From DATAAM01 sp036260075 (GTDB taxonomy: Bacteria; Actinomycetota; Acidimicrobiia; Acidimicrobiales; JAHWLA01): a stretch of DNA of 46,109 bases. The notes below the pieces were generated by a model. That model did no database searches. It saw nothing but the letters and a program-made list of their open reading frames with translations, and was not told the DNA's origin. Shown one piece after another: positions 33,470 through 41,081 of the stretch. The DNA lies in contig DATAAM010000012.1 in assembly GCA_036260075.1 (NCBI GenBank), positions 1 through 46,109 of the forward strand, written 5' to 3'. Made by a program: the position numbers and the translations under genes. The first letter of the stretch is position 1; each line of letters begins with the position of its first letter.

Positions 33470-33533
33470 CCCGGGTGACAGAAACAAAGGAAAGGTTCAA
33501 AAAAATCCGCGATGTTTTCAGTGGCGAGACGTA
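33470..33533 (+). promoter_or_regulatory. promoter region of secreted four-Cys protein 2
   Basis: AACCCGGGTGACA (box CCCGGGTGA at 33470-33478) is followed after 29 nt by CGCGAT (33508-33513), 16 nt, and CGTA (33530-33533), 9 nt before the ATG. It is the second instance of the arrangement at 30698-30759. The remaining part of the 282-bp divergent gap (33261-33542) holds the sigma gene 1 element and no gene. Confidence 0.6.
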
Positions 33534-33542
33534 CTAGCGGTC

Positions 33543-34127
33543 ATGACTACTCGGGGGAGACACGGACGGCGAGCAGCGTGCCGATGGGCGGTCGCACTGG
33601 TGACCGCAGCGGTGGCGCCGCAGGCCATCGAAGGACCGCCGGCGCATGCGCTGGCGGTGGGTGGGGCGTGCTTACTCAACCTGACGCTGAGCAGCGGCCT
33701 GGTGGAGGTCCTGCCCGCCCAGCCTACGTGGGGTGTCGGCGGGAGCGGCCTGTGCGCGGTCCCGGGCCACGGCCTGCTCACGGGTTCGTTGGGCGGCAGC
33801 ATCACAGGCGTCGAGACCACGTCGGCCGGGTGCGCCGTCGGGGTCTACCGGGGGAACCTCTCCTTCGCCGTGTCGCCCGCCGTCGACCAAGTCGACTCGA
33901 CGGTGGTGTCGGCCGTCATGGCGGGCGCCTCGTTGCAGGTGACCATGGCCGTCGCCACGCCGACGGTGTTCGCGGGCACCGGCACGTTCGCGGAGACCAG
34001 CACAGACGCCACAGTGGCCTGCCCACTTGCGGGCAACACGTCCACGACGTGGAAGGGCGTGTTCGAGTTCGGGACGGTCGACACCGACACAACCGGCGCT
34101 ACAGCGGACAGCGACTCGTCCAAGTGA
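33543..34127 (+). CDS. secreted four-cysteine protein 2
   Basis: A 194-aa protein with a twin-Arg-rich basic start (MTTRGRHGRRAACRW), a hydrophobic signal core and cleavage near AHALA (about residue 37). The mature part aligns with the paralogue encoded at 30768: GGACLLNLTLSSG, GSGLCAVPGHGLL, SAGCAVGVY, GTGTFAETS and the terminal TTWKGVFEF, with Cys 43, 71, 97 and 160. A Thr/Asp/Ser tail follows. Function unknown. Its end overlaps the convergent sigma-propeller gene 2 by 29 bp, the same layout as the first pair. Confidence 0.75.
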   Translation: MTTRGRHGRRAACRWAVALVTAAVAPQAIEGPPAHALAVGGACLLNLTLSSGLVEVLPAQPTWGVGGSGLCAVPGHGLLTGSLGGSITGVETTSAGCAVGVYRGNLSFAVSPAVDQVDSTVVSAVMAGASLQVTMAVATPTVFAGTGTFAETSTDATVACPLAGNTSTTWKGVFEFGTVDTDTTGATADSDSSK

Positions 34128-36027
34128 GGCCGCCGTCGACGGAGCAGCGGAACCCGGGCTTGCCGTCGATGCCCGCCACGATGCGGCCGCTCGACAGGTA
34201 GGCAAGCCCCTCCGCCCCCTGCTGCAGAGGGGTGCCCACTGCGAGCGGCGTCCACGTGAGGCCGCCGTCGACGGACCGGAGCAGGCCACTGGATGACGCG
34301 TTGCCTGTGTTGGCCCGGGCGAGGAGGAGCTCGCCGGGGGCGCCCTCCACGACCGTGTGGAGGGTCTTGGCGCCGGGCATCGGCACCTCGGCGAACGTGG
34401 CGCCCCCGTCCACCGAGCGGTAGAGGCGCTGGGAGCCCCACGCCAGCACGAGTCCGGGGGTGGCGCGGGAGACGAGGAGCTTCGGGGCGGTGAACACGTG
34501 GGGCAACGCCACCGGCGGCGTGCAGTCGGTCGGCGTGCACCGCTGGACGTAGCCCTGTACCGCGCCGGTGGTGGCGTAGAACGAGGTGCTCACCACGAAC
34601 CGAGGCCCGGCGGTCTGGTCGAGCACGGCCATGTCGCCGATCGACGTGCCCGACGGCAGCGATTGGTAGAGCGTGGTGCTGTCGGTGGCGGCGTCGTAGG
34701 CGCCCAGGCCCGCAGGCGCCAGGAAGATGCGACGGTCGCCGGCCGCGGCCGGCAGGGCGACGGCGCTGCCGCGCACCTTGCTCACGGGCCGGAAGTTGCG
34801 CCCGCCGTCGTCGGAGCGCTGCAGGACCGGGCCTGCCGCCACGAACAGTGTGCCGTGCTGTGCGAAGCCGCGCGGGATGACGGCATAGCCGCTGGCGTAC
34901 CCTCCCGCTTCGAGCCAGCGCCAGCTGTGGCCGCCGTCGTCGGACCGGTAGAGAGCCTGCCCTGCGTTGGCGCCCGCGCCCGCGTCCTTGTTGCCGCTGA
35001 TGACGAGTGTGCGGCCGTCCTCGGAGGCGGCGACGTGCTCGACGAAGACCTCTTCGGGTTGGTCGGCGCCCTCGACAGGCAGGCCGGGCAGGTCGACCCC
35101 CGGCGGTTGGAGCACGGGGCGCTCGGCGGAGGCGGGCTCGTCCTCGGACCGCTCCGACCGGCCGCCGGCGCGGTCGGGCCGCTCCCCCGGCTCGGCTCGT
35201 CGCTCGCCCCGGTCGGACGGGGGCGACGCCGGCCGCCCGAGCTCGGTGGGTTGCTCGGTGGCGACCAGGGACACGGCCGTGGACGGGGCTTCGGCGGGAG
35301 CGCTCCCGGCCAGGAGGAGCGCGGCCGCGGCGATCACGGCGGCCGCCACGACGTCGCCCAGCTGGGCGCCCGCGCCGGTCAGCATGGGAGCGTTGCCTTC
35401 GAGACGCGCTCCCCACTGCTGCAGCCGGCGCTTGACGGCGGCCACCAGCCGCGGCAACGGGGCGGCGCCGAGCGGGCCGCCCCGTTCGAGCGAGGACCGC
35501 AGCTTGGTGCGGGCGCGGGAGAGCACGGAGCGAACGGAGGCCACGCTGGTCGCCTCTTCGGAGGCCAGCTCGGCCAGTGACAGGCCGTGCGCGATCTGGC
35601 GGAGCAGCAGCCGGCGCTCGCGCGGTGCCAGTGTGGCGAGGGCGACGCGGACCCGGCTCACCCGCTCCTGGCGGAGCAGCTGGTCGAGGGGGTCGTCGGC
35701 CACGTCGGTGCACCGTTCCGGGGGCGTGGCGACCGTCGACAGGCGGGCGCCGGCGCGCAGCTCGTCGATGGCCCGGCGGCGGGCGACGGTGGCCAGCCAG
35801 GGCCCGAAGGAGAACCGTCGCTCGAGCCCTTCGGCGGTGAGCGCCCGGAGGTAGGTGTCCTGGACGACGTCGTCTGCGGTGCCGTCGTCGCCCACCATGC
35901 GCCGGCACACGGCCTGGAGCCGGCCCCGGTGCTCCCACAGCTCGGCGAAGTCGACGAGGGTCGCGTCGGCCCCGGCGGCGGCCGGGTGGTCAAGCTCCAG
36001 GTTGTCGCGTCGTGCTCGGACCGCCAT
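34099..36027 (-). CDS. ECF sigma factor fused to membrane helix and Asp-box beta-propeller (copy 2)
   Basis: A 642-aa paralogue of copy 1. The start is set at ATG 36027 because MAVRARRDNLELDHP matches the opening of copy 1 and the shared upstream element lies 58 nt before it; a longer open frame upstream is ignored. It has sigma regions 2 and 4 (RMVGDDGTADDVVQDTYLRAL; LAPRERRLLLRQIAHGLSLAELA), a membrane helix VVAAAVIAAAALLLAG, a long Glu/Arg/Pro-rich linker and a propeller with SDDGGHSW, SDDGGRNF, SVDGGATF and SVDGGLTW. Cysteine pairs C-x4-C and C-x11-C are conserved. It forms a tail-to-tail module with secreted protein 2. Confidence 0.88.
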   Translation of the reverse strand: MAVRARRDNLELDHPAAAGADATLVDFAELWEHRGRLQAVCRRMVGDDGTADDVVQDTYLRALTAEGLERRFSFGPWLATVARRRAIDELRAGARLSTVATPPERCTDVADDPLDQLLRQERVSRVRVALATLAPRERRLLLRQIAHGLSLAELASEEATSVASVRSVLSRARTKLRSSLERGGPLGAAPLPRLVAAVKRRLQQWGARLEGNAPMLTGAGAQLGDVVAAAVIAAAALLLAGSAPAEAPSTAVSLVATEQPTELGRPASPPSDRGERRAEPGERPDRAGGRSERSEDEPASAERPVLQPPGVDLPGLPVEGADQPEEVFVEHVAASEDGRTLVISGNKDAGAGANAGQALYRSDDGGHSWRWLEAGGYASGYAVIPRGFAQHGTLFVAAGPVLQRSDDGGRNFRPVSKVRGSAVALPAAAGDRRIFLAPAGLGAYDAATDSTTLYQSLPSGTSIGDMAVLDQTAGPRFVVSTSFYATTGAVQGYVQRCTPTDCTPPVALPHVFTAPKLLVSRATPGLVLAWGSQRLYRSVDGGATFAEVPMPGAKTLHTVVEGAPGELLLARANTGNASSSGLLRSVDGGLTWTPLAVGTPLQQGAEGLAYLSSGRIVAGIDGKPGFRCSVDGGLTWTSRCPL

Positions 36028-36085
36028 GCAGCTCTCGATTCGGCGTGCCAGCGCGGCTGCCGAGTCGCCCCCCTCGGCTCTGTGC

Positions 36086-36114
36086 ATTTCGACAACACGG
36101 CGCGGTTGTCCTGC
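36086..36114 (-). promoter_or_regulatory. shared element upstream of sigma-propeller gene 2
   Basis: GCAGGACA, 11 nt, TTGTCGAAAT on the minus strand, 58 nt before ATG 36027. Both words and the spacing are identical to the element before sigma-propeller gene 1, while the 11-nt spacer and flanks differ, which argues for selection rather than simple recent duplication. Confidence 0.55.
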
Positions 36115-36172
36115 TGTGTGACGGCGTGCTGTCCCTCGGGCGACAGCGTCGCGCGTCAGACCGGCGGTGCGC

Positions 36173-38170
36173 TCACCGTGAAGGGCAGGTCGGGAGCCAG
36201 CGGTCGCCGGCATCGGGAGAGCACGCCGTTCCCGGCCCGGAGGCCGCCACCAGGTGCCGGTGGCCGACGGAGGCGGCGGCCCAGATCGACTGGACGGTGT
36301 GGAGCCGCCGCCAGGTGACGCCGCGGTCGTCGGAGACGGGCACGCCGCTCATCGACACGAAGACCAGGCGTCGACCGACCTCGACCACGTCCAGCACGGG
36401 ACCGAGGACCTGATGGCCCCACGTGAGGCCACCGTCGGAGGAGCGGTACGCGGTGTACGGCGTCCACGCGTACACCAGGCGGGGATCGGCGGGTGACACG
36501 AACAGGCCGGGCGCGTTGCCCATGTCCTCGAAGGCGCGCACCTGCGTGCATCGAAGCTTGAGGCACCGGTAGACGGCGCCGCGACCGGACGAGTCGGTGC
36601 TGTGCTCCACCGCTCCCACCAGGATCGCCCCCGTCTCGGCGTGGTCGGGGGCGGGAGCGATCCCGTTGGTGACCTGCCACGGAGGCGTGGACACCAGTGG
36701 CTCGAGCACCCCGAGCCGCACGTGGAACACGCCTGCTCCCTCGCCGCCGATGTAGAGCAGCTCCTCGCCGTCGTCGAAGCGGTCAGACAGCACGGCCGGG
36801 CGCAGCGGCGGCGTCGGGGGCACGTGCTGCTGCTGCTTGATGGTGGTGCGGGGGTCCTCTCCCGGGTCCGGCAGCTGCCGCGGGACCCAGCCCAACGTGT
36901 GCGCCGGCTCCTCCGGACGCACCGGCGGCGGCTGGGTGGTGCCGAGCTGCTGCAACAGCACGAAGGTGCGGCCGCCGTCCTCCGACTGGAGCACAGACTT
37001 GTCGTCCGTCACCACGAAGATGCGGGGGTCGTCCGGCCACTGGGGCGCGAACAGCACGCGGCCCGGCAGGAAGCCCGGGACCTCTCGTCGCTCCCAGCTG
37101 TGCCCGCCGTCGTCCGAGCGGTAGAACAGCGGCGTCCACTCCCGTGCCAGCGTCTCGCCGCGAGCCGAGGGTGCCGTCTCCACCCAGCCGCCGCTGGCGA
37201 TGACCGTGCGCTGGTCGGGAGAGACGGCGAAGTGGGTGACGTCGCCGCCGAAGTCCTGGAACGGGATCGGGACGTGCTCCCGCTCGGGCGGCATCTCCCA
37301 CCAGAACGCCTCGCTCAGGTCCCCGTCGAGCGACAGCGCCGGAAGCCCCACCTCGAGGCCCGCGAGCGGGGCCGGCACCTGCGGCTCCACCGGAGCGGCG
37401 ACGGTCGCCTGCGGCGAGGGCGCGGGCAGGGCCACGTCGGCAGGGTCGTGGCGACCACTGTCGCCACTGCCCGCGAAGGTCGAGAAGAACAAGGCGACGG
37501 CGGCCGCTCCGGCGGTGAGCACCTCGGCGGCGTCGTTGCGGGCGTGCGGCAGGAGCGGCACGCTCCGGTCGATGCGGGCCAGGAGGCGATCGGCCGGGCT
37601 GCGCACAGCGGTGAGGACTCGGGGGAGCAGGCCCGCCACCAGCCAACCGCTGTGGTGCAGGTTGCTGCGCAGCGCCTCCCGGGCGCGGTTGAGCACCGAG
37701 CGCACCGACGCCACCGTGGTGCGCTCCTCCTCCGCCAGCTGGGCCAGCGACAGGCCCGCGTCGACCTGGCGCATGAGGAGCCGCCGCTGGCGGGGGCTCA
37801 GCCCGTCGAGCGCCTCCGCCACCTGGTCGAGCAGGTGCCGCTGCTCGGCCAGCTCGGCCGGGTCGCGCTCGGGGGACGGCGTGTCGTCGTGCTCGGCCAC
37901 CACCTCGACGCGCTGCCGGGCCCGTGACGTGTCGACTGCCAGTCGGCGGCCCACGACTGTGAGCCAGGCGCCTGCCCGCTCGCGCTCCACTGTGGCCTCG
38001 TGGCGCAGCGCCCGCAGCAGCGTCTCCTGCACGACGTCCTCAGCCGCACCGGCATCGAACAGGACTCGTCGGACGACGGCGTGCACCTCGTCGCGATGGC
38101 GCAAGAGCGCATCGCCGCACGTACCCCACGCGGGAGTCCCTTCCGGGCCTGCCGCCAGTCGCTGTGCCAT
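36173..38170 (-). CDS. ECF sigma factor fused to membrane helix and Asp-box beta-propeller (copy 3, divergent)
   Basis: A 665-aa member of the same architecture. The sigma part is more diverged (FDAGAAEDVVQETLLRAL, LTVVGRRLAVDTSRAR; LSPRQRRLLMRQVDAGLSLAQLAEEE, ASVRSVLNRAREALRS), with a membrane helix near AAEVLTAGAAAVALFFSTFAG. The propeller has SDDGGHSW, SEDGGRTF, SSDGGLTW and SDDRGVTW, plus an insertion rich in Pro and Gln. The C-x4-C and C-x11-C pairs persist. It has no secreted partner gene and lacks the upstream element of copies 1 and 2. It lies 107 nt downstream of tRNA-Lys on the same strand. Confidence 0.87.
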   Translation of the reverse strand: MAQRLAAGPEGTPAWGTCGDALLRHRDEVHAVVRRVLFDAGAAEDVVQETLLRALRHEATVERERAGAWLTVVGRRLAVDTSRARQRVEVVAEHDDTPSPERDPAELAEQRHLLDQVAEALDGLSPRQRRLLMRQVDAGLSLAQLAEEERTTVASVRSVLNRAREALRSNLHHSGWLVAGLLPRVLTAVRSPADRLLARIDRSVPLLPHARNDAAEVLTAGAAAVALFFSTFAGSGDSGRHDPADVALPAPSPQATVAAPVEPQVPAPLAGLEVGLPALSLDGDLSEAFWWEMPPEREHVPIPFQDFGGDVTHFAVSPDQRTVIASGGWVETAPSARGETLAREWTPLFYRSDDGGHSWERREVPGFLPGRVLFAPQWPDDPRIFVVTDDKSVLQSEDGGRTFVLLQQLGTTQPPPVRPEEPAHTLGWVPRQLPDPGEDPRTTIKQQQHVPPTPPLRPAVLSDRFDDGEELLYIGGEGAGVFHVRLGVLEPLVSTPPWQVTNGIAPAPDHAETGAILVGAVEHSTDSSGRGAVYRCLKLRCTQVRAFEDMGNAPGLFVSPADPRLVYAWTPYTAYRSSDGGLTWGHQVLGPVLDVVEVGRRLVFVSMSGVPVSDDRGVTWRRLHTVQSIWAAASVGHRHLVAASGPGTACSPDAGDRWLPTCPSR

Positions 38171-38276
38171 GTGTTCACGGTGGTCCGAACGCCTCCCACC
38201 CGAGGCACACGGCCACCGCCCCCACCCACCACTTCTTTGCCGAGGGCGAGAAGTCCTCTATTGGCACCAATTGCGG

Positions 38277-38349
38277 TGGGCCGCCAGGGTCTCGAACCCT
38301 GCACCTTGGGATTAAAAGTCCCCTGCTCTACCCGATGAGCTAGCGGCCC
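38277..38349 (-). tRNA. tRNA-Lys (TTT)
   Basis: The minus strand folds with acceptor GGGCCGC/GCGGCCC, D arm GCTC/GAGC, anticodon stem GGGGA/TCCCA (last pair imperfect) around CTTTTAA (anticodon TTT), and T arm CAGGGTTCGAGACCCTG. The discriminator is A and no CCA is encoded. It is a single gene between dksA-like and the sigma-propeller array. Confidence 0.95.
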
Positions 38350-38378
38350 CGGCTGCCGTCGAGCGTACCGGCCACCCG

Positions 38379-38384
38379 TAAGAT
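38379..38384 (+). promoter_or_regulatory. -10 box of the dksA-like gene (leaderless type)
   Basis: TAAGAT lies 8 nt before ATG 38393, with no ribosome-binding sequence between. Confidence 0.5.
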
Positions 38385-38392
38385 GGCCGCCC

Positions 38393-38782
38393 ATGGACGC
38401 CGACGACGCCCGCAGTCGCCTGCTCGAAGAGCGCGAGCGCCTCGCCAACCTTCGCAACGACTTCACCGACGACGGCCTCACCTCCGAGTCGGAGGAGTCG
38501 AGCCTGGGCGAGCTGTCGAACCTCGACCAGCACCAGGCCGACGTCGGCACCGAGACGTTCAACCGGGAGCGCGACCTGTCGATCCTGGAGAACGTCGAGG
38601 CCGAGCTGGCCGACGTCGAGCACGCCATCCGCCGGCTCGACGACGGCACGTACGGCACGTGCGAGGCGTGCGGAAAGCCCATCGACGACGCCCGCCTCGA
38701 GGCACTCCCCGCCACCCGGTTCTGCATGGAGGACCAGGCCTCCGCCGAGCGAGAGGCCCGGGCCGGCGGGCCCGCCGAGTAA
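38393..38782 (+). CDS. DksA/TraR-type zinc-finger protein
   Basis: A 129-aa protein with a long helical N-terminal part (coiled coil) and a C-terminal zinc-finger-like segment GTYGTCEACGKPIDDARLEALPATRFCMEDQ. The usual finger is C-x2-C-x17-C-x2-C; here the fourth cysteine is Asp (CMED), so zinc binding may be weak or differently coordinated. Relatives bind RNA polymerase through the secondary channel. The acidic coiled-coil-tip residues of DksA are not clearly recognisable, so a TraR/YocK-like role is safer. Confidence 0.87.
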   Translation: MDADDARSRLLEERERLANLRNDFTDDGLTSESEESSLGELSNLDQHQADVGTETFNRERDLSILENVEAELADVEHAIRRLDDGTYGTCEACGKPIDDARLEALPATRFCMEDQASAEREARAGGPAE

Positions 38783-38799
38783 GGCCGGCGGGACACCGG

Positions 38800-40251
38800 G
38801 TGAGCCGCAGGCGTCGGGCCCTCGGCGTCGGCGTGGCCACCGGCACTGCCGCCGCGGCCGGGGCGGCAGCCGTCGCCTTCCGCGACGCCGACCGCCGGCA
38901 CCGCTTGGAGCGGCAGGCCCGCGTGTGGCGGCTGACCGTCCGCCGCAGCGCCCACTTCGCGTGGATGCGCCTGCGGGGCCGGGGTCGCACCGACAAGGAG
39001 CGGCTGGCGCTCGAGACACGCTTCGCCATCAGGACGGCAGAGGACGTCGCCCAGGTCCTCGGCGGCATGAAGGGCGCCATCATGAAGGCGGGCCAGATGC
39101 TGTCGTTCATCGCCGACGGCCTGCCCAAGGAGGCCCAGGAGGCGTTGGCCACGTTGCAGGCCGACGTGCCGCCGATGGCGCCGAGCCTGGCCGAGCGGGT
39201 GGTGCGCGAGGAGCTGGGCGACGACCCCCGGCGGCTGTTCCTCGACTGGGCGCCGGTGCCGGTGGCCGCCGCCTCCATCGGCCAGGTTCACCGAGCGGTC
39301 ATGCCCGACGGCCGCATCGTGGCCGTGAAGGTGCAGTACCCCGGTGTCGACAAGGCCATCAAGAGCGACCTCGACAACGCGGAGCTCCTCTACGGGCTCT
39401 TCGCCCAGTTCGCCTTGAAGGGCCTCGACGTGAAGGCGCTCGTCGACGAGCTCCGGGCCCGCATGGCCGACGAGCTCGACTACCGGCTCGAGGCGCGGTA
39501 CCAGACGGAGTTCGCGGCGCGCTACGCGGGCCATCCGTTCATCCGCGTGCCGCAGGTGGTGCCCGAGCGCAGCTCGCAGCGCGTGCTCACCAGCGAGTGG
39601 GTCGAGGGCATGCGTTGGCAGGAGTTCCTCGACACAGCGACGCAGGCGGAGAAGGACCACGCGGGCGAGGTGCTCATGCGCTTCGCCCAGGGCTCGATCC
39701 ACCGGTTCGGCGTCTTCAACGGCGACCCGCACCCCGGCAACTACCGCTTCCACGACGACGGCTCGGTGACGTTCCTCGACTTCGGCCTGGTCAAGCGGTG
39801 GTCGCCGGGCGAGTTCGACCGCCTCGCCCCGGTCTTCGACGCCATCCTCGACGGCGACGCCGTGCGGGCGGTCGACGCCGCCGTGGAGGCGGGCTTCCTG
39901 CCGCCCGACCACGGCTTCGACCCGGCCTTCGTGTTCGAGTACATCCGGGGGCCGTACGAGCCGTTCGAAACCGATCGGTTCACCTACACGCGGCGGTGGA
40001 CGGCCAACGCGCTCCAGACCGTGATCGACATCCAGGGGCGCTACGGGAAGCTCATCCAGGCCTTGAACATGCCGACCTCCTACGTCATCCTCGACCGGGT
40101 GGTCTGGGGGATGAGCGCGTTGCTGGGACGGCTGCGGGCGACGAACAACTGGCGGGGGATCCTCGCCGAATACCGCAAGGACGCACCGCCGTGCACCGAC
40201 CTCGGGCGTCTGGAGGCGGCATGGCGAGAGCGATCGACCGCGAGACGGTAG
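38800..40251 (+). CDS. ABC1/UbiB-family atypical kinase
   Basis: A 483-aa protein-kinase-like ATPase of the UbiB/COQ8 family. Visible motifs are the KxGQ segment IMKAGQMLSF, the Ala-rich nucleotide loop VAAASIGQVHRAV, the lysine in VAVKVQYPG, the catalytic-loop region FNGDPHPGNYRF and the metal-binding DFG (FLDFGLVK). An N-terminal helix (GVATGTAAAAGAAAVAF) could anchor it to the membrane. The GTG start is 17 nt after the dksA-like stop. Family members support quinone or other lipid metabolism; the client here is unknown. Confidence 0.9.
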   Translation: MSRRRRALGVGVATGTAAAAGAAAVAFRDADRRHRLERQARVWRLTVRRSAHFAWMRLRGRGRTDKERLALETRFAIRTAEDVAQVLGGMKGAIMKAGQMLSFIADGLPKEAQEALATLQADVPPMAPSLAERVVREELGDDPRRLFLDWAPVPVAAASIGQVHRAVMPDGRIVAVKVQYPGVDKAIKSDLDNAELLYGLFAQFALKGLDVKALVDELRARMADELDYRLEARYQTEFAARYAGHPFIRVPQVVPERSSQRVLTSEWVEGMRWQEFLDTATQAEKDHAGEVLMRFAQGSIHRFGVFNGDPHPGNYRFHDDGSVTFLDFGLVKRWSPGEFDRLAPVFDAILDGDAVRAVDAAVEAGFLPPDHGFDPAFVFEYIRGPYEPFETDRFTYTRRWTANALQTVIDIQGRYGKLIQALNMPTSYVILDRVVWGMSALLGRLRATNNWRGILAEYRKDAPPCTDLGRLEAAWRERSTARR

Positions 40252-41063
40252 CGAGGTACGTCCGCACGTACGTGGCCGCGCCGCGGTACGCGGGCGAGCA
40301 CCGCGTCCGGATGACCGCGGCCGACGGCGTGCAGCTCACGGGGTGGGCACTGCCGGGGCCGCCCGAGGCGGTGGCGAGCGTCGTGCTCGTACACGGCTTC
40401 GCCAACTGGTCGCGCAGTCCCCGCATCCACGCCTTCGCCCACCTGCTGGCGGCCCGGGCGCCCGTGATCGTGCTCGACCTGCGGGGCCACGGGGAGTCCG
40501 AGGGCACCTGCACGATCGGGCGCGACGAGCCCCTCGACGTGGCCGCCGCCGTCGCCGCAGCGCGCCAGGCTCGCCCCGACCTGCCCGTCGTCACCGTGGG
40601 TGTGAGCCTGGGCGCGGGCGCCGTGCTGCTGCACGCGGCGGCGGCCGAGCCGGGGTCGCTCGCGGTCGTGGTGGCCGTCAGCCCCCCGGCCTACTGGGAG
40701 CGCGACGGCGGCGAAGGCGCGTCGCGCATCGCCCGCCTGGTGGCGTCGCCGGTCGGGCGGTGGGGGTTGGCCCGCTTGACCCGCACGCGGATCGGACGGT
40801 GGGACGGGCGCACCGACCCCGTCGACGCGGTGGGCGCCATCGCGCCGGCCACCACCGTCGTCGTGCACGACCCCGCCGACTGGTACTTCGACGAGCGCCA
40901 CGCGCAGGCGCTGTACGACGCGGCGTCGGAGCCCAAGGAGCTGTGGTGGTACCCGGGCGGGGGGCACGGCACCGACCTGCTGACCCCCGAGCTGGCCGAC
41001 CGCGTGCTGGCCCTGGCCGCCCGCTCCCCGCTCTCGGGCGAAGTCCGACGCCCTGGTGCCTGA
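40221..41063 (+). CDS. alpha/beta-hydrolase
   Basis: A 280-aa serine hydrolase. The oxyanion region is VLVHGFANWSRSPRIHAFA, the nucleophile elbow is GVSLGAG, an Asp lies in VVHDPADWYFD and the catalytic His in YPGGGHGTD. The ATG follows GGAGG and overlaps the UbiB-like gene by 31 nt, so the two are coexpressed. The substrate is unknown; esterase or lipase activity is the general expectation. Confidence 0.88.
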   Translation: MARAIDRETVARYVRTYVAAPRYAGEHRVRMTAADGVQLTGWALPGPPEAVASVVLVHGFANWSRSPRIHAFAHLLAARAPVIVLDLRGHGESEGTCTIGRDEPLDVAAAVAAARQARPDLPVVTVGVSLGAGAVLLHAAAAEPGSLAVVVAVSPPAYWERDGGEGASRIARLVASPVGRWGLARLTRTRIGRWDGRTDPVDAVGAIAPATTVVVHDPADWYFDERHAQALYDAASEPKELWWYPGGGHGTDLLTPELADRVLALAARSPLSGEVRRPGA

Positions 41064-41081
41064 TCCCGCCGCAGAGCCCGA

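Noticed and set aside
36028..36213. 62-residue N-terminal extension of sigma-propeller gene 2
   Set aside because: Paralogue copy 1 starts at the matching MAVRAR sequence, and the shared promoter-like element lies inside the extension.
37297..37307. CCCACCAGAAC inside sigma-propeller gene 3, like a palindrome end
   Set aside because: It is within coding sequence (FWWEM on the minus strand) and no GTTCTGG arm lies at the required distance.
38259..38270. ATTGG-CA-CCAAT small inverted repeat after tRNA-Lys
   Set aside because: Only a 5-bp stem with a 2-nt loop and no T run; too weak to call a terminator or attachment site.
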